Under the pieces are notes generated by a model. The model saw only the letters and a program-made list of their open reading frames with translations, did no database searches and was not told where the DNA came from. Below, piece by piece: positions 59,460 through 64,000 of a DNA stretch of 64,000 nt. Positions within the stretch are counted from its first letter, which is position 1, and each line of letters opens with the position of its first letter. The position numbers and the translations under genes are program-made. Origin of the DNA: an uncultured Sphingomonadaceae bacterium. Its GTDB lineage: Bacteria; Pseudomonadota; Alphaproteobacteria; Sphingomonadales; Sphingomonadaceae. The stretch is taken from positions 1-64,000 of the forward strand of contig CAIQHF010000005.1 of NCBI GenBank assembly GCA_903871605.1, written 5' to 3'.

Positions 59460-60458
59460 ATGCCCCGCCTCGGCGCCTGGATCGAGCCCCATCCCGAGGG
59501 CATCTACATTCCCGCCTGCGATGCGTGGATCGATCCCTCGCAGCCCAAGGCGCGTGCGCTGGTCACCCACGGCCATGCCGATCATGCGCGCGGCGGCCAT
59601 ACCGCGGTGCTCGCGACCCCCGAGACGCTCGCCATCATGGAGACGCGATACGGTCCGCAATCGGGCCAGCCGGTGGCCTATGGCGAAACGGTGACGCTCG
59701 GCGACGTCAACGCGCGCTTCGTGCCCGCGGGCCATGTGCTCGGCTCGGCGCAGATCGTGCTCGAGCACAAGGGGGAACGGATCGTCGTCTCCGGCGACTA
59801 TAAGCGCCGCTCGGACCCCACCTGCGCGCCGTTCGAGCCGGTCCCGTGCGACATCTTCGTCACCGAGGCGACCTTCGGCCTGCCGGTGTTCCGTCACCCC
59901 GATACCGGCGCCGAGATCGACCGGTTGCTGGCAGCGCTCCACGCCAACCCCGATCGCTGCGTGCTCGTCGGCGCCTATGCGCTGGGCAAGGCGCAGCGTC
60001 TGATCACCGAGCTCCGCCTGCGCGGGCATGACGATCCGATCTACATCCACGGCGCGCTCGAGCGGCTGTGCGCGCTCTACGAGGAGCTCGGCGTCCCGCT
60101 CGGCCAACTCGTCCCCGCCACCGCCGCGTCGAAGGAGCAGCTGCGCGGCAAGATCGTGCTGGCGCCGCCGGGCGCGCTCAACGATCGCTGGTCGCGCCGG
60201 CTGCCCGATCCGATCACCGCGATGGCGTCGGGCTGGATGGGGGTCCGCCAGCGCGCGCGCCAGCGCAATGTCGAGCTGCCGCTGATCGTCTCCGACCATG
60301 CCGACTGGGACGAGCTCACCGCCACCGTCAAGGAGCTCGCGCCCGCCGAATTGTGGGTGACGCACGGGCGCGAGGAGGCGCTGGTCCACTGGTGCATGAC
60401 GCGCCAGATCAAGGCGCGCGCGCTGGCGCTGGTCGGCTACGAGGACGAAGACGACTGA
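59460..60458 (+). CDS. Ligase-associated DNA damage response exonuclease (MBL-fold)
   Basis: A 332-residue metallo-beta-lactamase/beta-CASP-like nuclease. Metal motifs are ALVTHGHADHARGGH near residue 36, VPAGHVLGSAQIVLEH, VVSGDYKRRSDPT and LIVSDHADWDELTAT, with C-terminal WVTHGREEALVHW. These and the opening GAWIEPHPEGIYIPACDAWI identify the exonuclease of the ligase-associated repair set (related to SNM1/CPSF nucleases). In many genomes the ATP-dependent DNA ligase follows immediately; here the next gene is a GT2. It is downstream of the two small genes. Confidence 0.92.
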   Translation: MPRLGAWIEPHPEGIYIPACDAWIDPSQPKARALVTHGHADHARGGHTAVLATPETLAIMETRYGPQSGQPVAYGETVTLGDVNARFVPAGHVLGSAQIVLEHKGERIVVSGDYKRRSDPTCAPFEPVPCDIFVTEATFGLPVFRHPDTGAEIDRLLAALHANPDRCVLVGAYALGKAQRLITELRLRGHDDPIYIHGALERLCALYEELGVPLGQLVPATAASKEQLRGKIVLAPPGALNDRWSRRLPDPITAMASGWMGVRQRARQRNVELPLIVSDHADWDELTATVKELAPAELWVTHGREEALVHWCMTRQIKARALALVGYEDEDD

Positions 60459-60614
60459 TTGCCCACGGGCAACCGGTACACCGCAACGGCCGATACGACT
60501 GAGGATGACGCACCGCGGCTACGTCATTGCTTCATCGAGCGTTCAGCGGCGGCTGCGATGGAGGGCGGCACAGTCGCTCGGCCAGTCTCGGTCACGTGTA
60601 AGGATGGCGGATTG

Positions 60615-61760
60615 ATGTCCACAGTCGCGGCCGCCGTGCCGCATTTTGCGCGAATTCGGCCGTCGGCGCCGGCCTTCAGCTATGATCTGGCGGTCGTGGT
60701 TCCGACCTTCAACGAGGCGGACAATGTCGAGCGGATCGTCGCGTCGCTCGATCTCGCGCTCGATGGCATCCGCTACGAGATCGTCTTCGTCGACGACTGG
60801 TCGGGCGACGGTACCGCGGCGCGCATCGCGGCCATCGCCGCCGATCGCACGGACATCCGCGTCATCCGGCGCTTCGACCGGCGCGGCCTGTCCAGTGCGG
60901 TGATCGAGGGCATGATGGCGACGATGGCGCCGATCGTCGCCGTGATCGACGGCGACGGCCAGCATGACGAAAAGCTTCTTCCCCGCCTGTTCGCGCTCGT
61001 GCGCAGCGGCAATGCCGATGTCGCGATCGGATCGCGCTACTGTGCCAACGGCTCGACGGGCAACTGGGATTCGCTGCGCCTGCGCTGCAGCCGGGCAGCG
61101 ACGCGGCTGTCGCAAATGGTGCTGCAATCGCCGGTCGCCGACCCGATGAGCGGCTTCTTCGTCGTCCGGCGCGACCGGGTCGAGGCGCTGCTGCCGCGCC
61201 TATCGGGGCGCGGCTTCAAGATCCTGTTCGACCTGCTGAGTTCGAGCCCCGAACCGCTTCGCGCGATCGAACTGCCGTTTGAATTCCGCGCGCGCACCGC
61301 CGGCGAAAGCAAGCTCGGCACGGGCGTCGTGCTCGATTATCTGGTGACGATCGCGGATCGGCTGATCCGCCGCGTATTGCCCCCACGACTGGTGATGTTC
61401 GCCACGGTCGGCACGCTCGGGCTCGGCGTCCACGTCGCGGTCCTGCGGGCGATGCTGGCATTCGAGAATATGCGCTTCGCCACGGCGCAGACCGTCGCGG
61501 TGCTGATCGCGATCGCGTTCAACTTCCTGATCAACAACGCGGTCACCTTCCGCGATCGCACGCTCAAGGGCTGGCGCTTCGTCGCCGGGCTGGGGAGCTT
61601 CTATGCGGTATGCGGTATCGGCGCGCTCGCCAATGTCGGGATCGGCGTCGTGCTGTTCTCCGAACATCATCGCTGGTGGGTGTCGGGCGTCGCGGGCGCG
61701 CTGGTCGGCTCGCTGTGGAATTTCGGCGCGGCCATGCTGGTGACGTGGCGCAAGCGGTGA
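60615..61760 (+). CDS. GT2 glycosyltransferase fused to a GtrA domain
   Basis: A 381-residue protein. Residues ~25-255 are a DPM1-like GT2 domain: LAVVVPTFNEADNVERIV, EIVFVDDWSGDGTA, AVIDGDGQHDEKLLP and MSGFFVVRRDRVEAL. Residues ~260-381 are a GtrA-like four-helix domain: LVMFATVGTLGLGVHVAVL, AIAFNFLINNAVTFRDR and GSLWNFGAAMLVTWRKR. It would both charge a polyprenyl phosphate and help move the product across the membrane. I chose the ATG at 60615 (MSTVAAAVP). Its stop overlaps the GTG start of the next gene by 4 nt. Confidence 0.88.
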   Translation: MSTVAAAVPHFARIRPSAPAFSYDLAVVVPTFNEADNVERIVASLDLALDGIRYEIVFVDDWSGDGTAARIAAIAADRTDIRVIRRFDRRGLSSAVIEGMMATMAPIVAVIDGDGQHDEKLLPRLFALVRSGNADVAIGSRYCANGSTGNWDSLRLRCSRAATRLSQMVLQSPVADPMSGFFVVRRDRVEALLPRLSGRGFKILFDLLSSSPEPLRAIELPFEFRARTAGESKLGTGVVLDYLVTIADRLIRRVLPPRLVMFATVGTLGLGVHVAVLRAMLAFENMRFATAQTVAVLIAIAFNFLINNAVTFRDRTLKGWRFVAGLGSFYAVCGIGALANVGIGVVLFSEHHRWWVSGVAGALVGSLWNFGAAMLVTWRKR

Positions 61761-63316
61761 CCGCCGCGATTGTCGGCGCGCCACGTCGCGCCACGGCGCC
61801 AGCGCGTCCTCGCATCGACCTGCGCGTCGCGGCGATCGCGCTCGCCGTCGTCGCGACGCTCGCACGCTGTCGCGTGTTCGGCGACCCCGTGATCCAGATC
61901 GACGAGCAATTCTATCTGCTCGTCGGCGGCCGGATGCTGCACGGCGCGCTGCCCTATGTCGACATCTGGGATCGCAAGCCGATCGGCCTGTTCCTGCTCT
62001 ATGCCGGATTCCGCGCGCTGGGCGGCAGCGGCGTGCTCAGCTACCAGGTCGGCGCGCTGATCTCGGTCTGGGCGACCGCGCTGCTGCTCTTCGCGATGGG
62101 CCGCCGGATCGCGCCGCCGGGCGGCGCGCTCGCCGGCGCTATCCTCTACGTTCTATGGCTCGATCTGGCTGGCGGCGAGGGCGGCCAATCGCCGGTCTTC
62201 TACAATCTTCCCGTCGTCGCGGCCATCGCGACAGTGTTCTTCCTGCGCGACACCGCGGCGGAGCGTCGCGGCGATCTGCGGTGGCCGGGCATGGCCGCGA
62301 TGCTGCTGTTCGGCATCGCCATGCAGATCAAATATACCGCGCTGTTCGAGGGCATGTTCGCGGGCGTCATGCTGCTCGCGATCGCCCGGCGGGCCGGACG
62401 GGGCTGGCCGGCGCTCGCCGGGGACGCTGCGCTGTGGATCGGGTGCGCGATCGCGCCGACCCTGGCGGCTGCCGCTTTCTACGCAGCGATCGGGCATTGG
62501 GGCGACTGGTGGTTCGCCAATGCGACGTCGATCGCGAAACGCGGGCCGGGACTGCGCTCGGCCACCGTGCAGCGCGTCCGGATATTGGCCTATCTGATCG
62601 TGCCGCTGCTCGTCTGCGTGCCGCTGAGGCGCTGGCTCGGCATCGCGCCGACGACCGCATCCGAGCGCGAGGACCGACGCTTCGTCGACGCCTGGACGGC
62701 AGTCGCGTTGCTCGCCGTCGTGCTGTTCGGCACCTGGTTCAATCATTATGTGCTGCCGTTGTGCGCGCCGCTCGGCGTCGCCGCCGCGCCGCTCTGGACG
62801 CGCCGCACGGGGCGGATCTGGTTGCTGGCGCTGGTCGGGGCGAGCGCCGTCTGGGGGCAGCGCGTGCTCTGGCATCACCAGATCACACGCGGCGACGCGC
62901 GCGTGCTGGCGCACGCCGCCGCTGCGATGCAGGGCTCGCGCGGCTGCGCGTTCGTCTATGACGGCTACCCCGCCTTCTACGACGTCACCCATTCCTGTCT
63001 GCCGACGACACACGCCTTCCCCGCCCATCTCCAGGCGCGCAACGAGATGGGCGCGACCGGGATCGACGAAGCCGCGGAAGTCCGCCGGATCATGGCGACG
63101 CGCCCCGAGCGCGTGATGGTGATGGGGCCGGCCTATGACGAGGAAAACCTGGCGGCGCGCGCCGAGCTCCTCCGCGTGCTGCGGCCCGACTATCAGCCGA
63201 TCTACGCCTATACCGCGCTCAAGCGCGCGCTCATCGTCTATGGCCTGAAGGGCACCGTGCACACGCCGCCGCTGCTCGAACAGCCCGGCGCCGATCGGCT
63301 GTCGCCGCTTCCCTGA
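61757..63316 (+). CDS. GT-C-like polytopic membrane glycosyltransferase
   Basis: A 519-residue protein with about ten hydrophobic helices. The first outside loop is IQIDEQFYLLVGGRMLHGAL followed by YVDIWDRKPIGLFLLY, the acidic-loop pattern of dolichyl/polyprenyl-phosphate mannosyltransferase-like enzymes. A C-terminal soluble part has GCAFVYDGYPAFYDVTH. It likely uses the lipid-linked sugar made by the upstream GT2-GtrA fusion, with which it overlaps by 4 nt through a GTG start. The acceptor is unknown. Confidence 0.78.
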   Translation: MTAAIVGAPRRATAPARPRIDLRVAAIALAVVATLARCRVFGDPVIQIDEQFYLLVGGRMLHGALPYVDIWDRKPIGLFLLYAGFRALGGSGVLSYQVGALISVWATALLLFAMGRRIAPPGGALAGAILYVLWLDLAGGEGGQSPVFYNLPVVAAIATVFFLRDTAAERRGDLRWPGMAAMLLFGIAMQIKYTALFEGMFAGVMLLAIARRAGRGWPALAGDAALWIGCAIAPTLAAAAFYAAIGHWGDWWFANATSIAKRGPGLRSATVQRVRILAYLIVPLLVCVPLRRWLGIAPTTASEREDRRFVDAWTAVALLAVVLFGTWFNHYVLPLCAPLGVAAAPLWTRRTGRIWLLALVGASAVWGQRVLWHHQITRGDARVLAHAAAAMQGSRGCAFVYDGYPAFYDVTHSCLPTTHAFPAHLQARNEMGATGIDEAAEVRRIMATRPERVMVMGPAYDEENLAARAELLRVLRPDYQPIYAYTALKRALIVYGLKGTVHTPPLLEQPGADRLSPLP

Positions 63317-63376
63317 ATCGGCCGCCGGTCCGCGGGGCGGCACCGACGGGGACGACGCCACGCCGGCGAGCTGCTA

Positions 63377-63760
63377 ATGGACGGCATGGACGATATCGAA
63401 CAGCGCGACTGGCGGCGTGCGGCATGGAGCGGTTTTGCCGGACGTTGCCCGCACTGCCACGCGGCGCCACTGTTCGCGGGCTGGCTGCGCGTCGCCCCGC
63501 ACTGCCCGGCCTGCGGGCAGGATTGGAGCCCGCAACGCGCCGACGATTTTCCATCCTACCTCGTCATTCTCGTGCTCGGGCACCTGCTCGTACCGCTGAT
63601 GATCGCGGCCAATCTCTGGTGGGACTGGCCGACCGGAATCCAGATGGTGGCGTGGCCCGGGCTTGCCGCGCTGCTCGCCGCAGCGCTGATCCGGCCGGCC
63701 AAGGGGGCGGTGATCGGCGCACAATGGGCGCTTAGAATGGGCGGCTTCGCGAGCTCATGA
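63377..63760 (+). CDS. DUF983 family zinc-ribbon membrane protein
   Basis: A 127-residue protein. Two CxxC pairs form a zinc ribbon, GRCPHCHAAPLF and PHCPACGQDW (about residues 23-48), followed by FPSYLVILVLGHLLVPLMIA and a second hydrophobic helix. This matches DUF983 (PF06170), common in alphaproteobacteria, sometimes near cytochrome oxidase genes, with no known activity. The start could be 63377 or the ATG at 63386. A terminator hairpin follows 40 bp after the stop. Confidence 0.88.
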   Translation: MDGMDDIEQRDWRRAAWSGFAGRCPHCHAAPLFAGWLRVAPHCPACGQDWSPQRADDFPSYLVILVLGHLLVPLMIAANLWWDWPTGIQMVAWPGLAALLAAALIRPAKGAVIGAQWALRMGGFASS

Positions 63761-63801
63761 CGATCCCCGCGCTTTTTCCCGCTGCTGTCGAGGTCAACAA
63801 A

Positions 63802-63829
63802 AAAGGGCTCCCGTCTCCGGGAGCCCTTT
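63802..63829 (-). terminator. Bidirectional intrinsic terminator
   Basis: A 12-bp stem (AAAGGGCTCCCG / CGGGAGCCCTTT, 4-nt loop). On the minus strand the hairpin is followed by a run of T, suiting the gene that stops at 63854. On the plus strand TTT then CTCG follows, so it may also end the DUF983 transcript. Confidence 0.85.
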
Positions 63830-63853
63830 CTCGTTCATCCTGATCCGAAGGGA

Positions 63854-64000
63854 TCAGTCGTCGTCGCGGGTCAGGAAGGCCGGCGCGAATTCGGGCGCGG
63901 GACCGTCCGCATTGCCACTGTCGTTGCGCTCGCGGCGCGGGCCACGATCACCCCCGTCGCGCGGCGCGCCGTCACGGCGCGGGCCGCCTTCGCGGCGGGG
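63854..64000 (-). CDS. C-terminal end of an Arg/Gly-rich protein (partial, runs off the right edge)
   Basis: A minus-strand frame is open from 64000 to a TGA at 63856-63854 and encodes 48 residues. It is an Arg/Gly/Asp/Pro-rich tail (PRREGGPRRDGAPRDGGD...) ending PAPEFAPAFLTRDDD. Such tails close RNA-binding proteins (DEAD-box helicases, pseudouridine synthases, DUF4167 proteins) in this group, but nothing here decides between them. The terminator 25 bp beyond the stop supports a real gene end. Confidence 0.6.
   Translation of the reverse strand, partial: PRREGGPRRDGAPRDGGDRGPRRERNDSGNADGPAPEFAPAFLTRDDD

Noticed and set aside
60459-60614. N-terminal extension of the GT2-GtrA protein from a TTG at 60459
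   Set aside because: The 52 extra residues look unlike a GT2 N-terminus; the ATG at 60615 gives a normal start before the first beta strand.

Overview
The window reads as chromosomal core DNA of a high-GC alphaproteobacterium, most likely a member of the Sphingomonadales (Sphingomonas or a close relative). The evidence is the strong GC bias, with long antisense shadow frames over nearly every gene; a Gly/Phe/Arg-repeat N-terminus like that of sphingomonad cold-shock proteins; a class I lysyl-tRNA synthetase; a PabB-PabC fusion; RcnB-like periplasmic proteins; and several families of intergenic palindromic repeats. I saw no rRNA, tRNA, CRISPR array, insertion sequence, integrase or phage gene. 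Coding density is high and most neighbours abut or overlap by 4 nt.

Layout. 0-6 kb: the start of a Gly-rich cold-shock-like gene (minus), a TerC membrane protein, then ribonuclease D, lptC, lptA, lptB and rpoN on plus (LPS export plus sigma-54). 6-13 kb: gyrB, an OmpA/EF-hand protein, recF and dnaN on minus, with an MFS transporter inserted on the opposite strand. This is a loosened version of the classical dnaN-recF-gyrB order, without dnaA. 13-19 kb: an IalB-like exported protein, a TonB-like protein, rlmN, cyclopropane-fatty-acid synthase, an EF-hand protein and argG.

19.2-30.0 kb is the most accessory-looking block. It encodes envelope or lipid-linked glycan functions: a GT39-type glycosyltransferase, a UDP-galactopyranose-mutase-like flavoprotein, two homologous large polytopic proteins that share unusual motifs (HWSRLVD, RIDHHGWQ, GPYxR), a further polytopic protein, a methyltransferase, a GtrB-type GT2 and a GtrA. 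A second, smaller set at 60.6-63.3 kb has a GT2-GtrA fusion followed by a GT-C-like protein. The likely theme is polyprenyl-phosphate sugar supply and transfer in the periplasm.

30-42 kb: a minus-strand run argB, yggT, folD, NTF2-like, marC; a YhhQ transporter; a stomatin-like protein; two RcnB-family genes followed by a DUF885 hydrolase whose ribosome-binding site sits inside a terminator-like hairpin; a NYN-LOTUS protein; an exported helical-repeat protein; and class I lysS. 42-54 kb: a DinG-like Fe-S helicase with SixA; the conserved rpmF-plsX-fabH-ihfA-merR run; a MAPEG protein; an MBL hydrolase; pabBC; an aspartate aminotransferase; and an exported MsrA.

54.5-60.5 kb carries three of the four genes of the ligase-associated DNA-damage-response module: pdeM, the Lhr-like helicase and the MBL exonuclease. 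The ATP-dependent ligase itself is missing from the window. Two tiny genes sit between the helicase and the exonuclease, one encoding a 59-residue SANT/Myb-like protein. The right edge holds a DUF983 protein and the Arg/Gly-rich C-terminus of an unidentified minus-strand protein.
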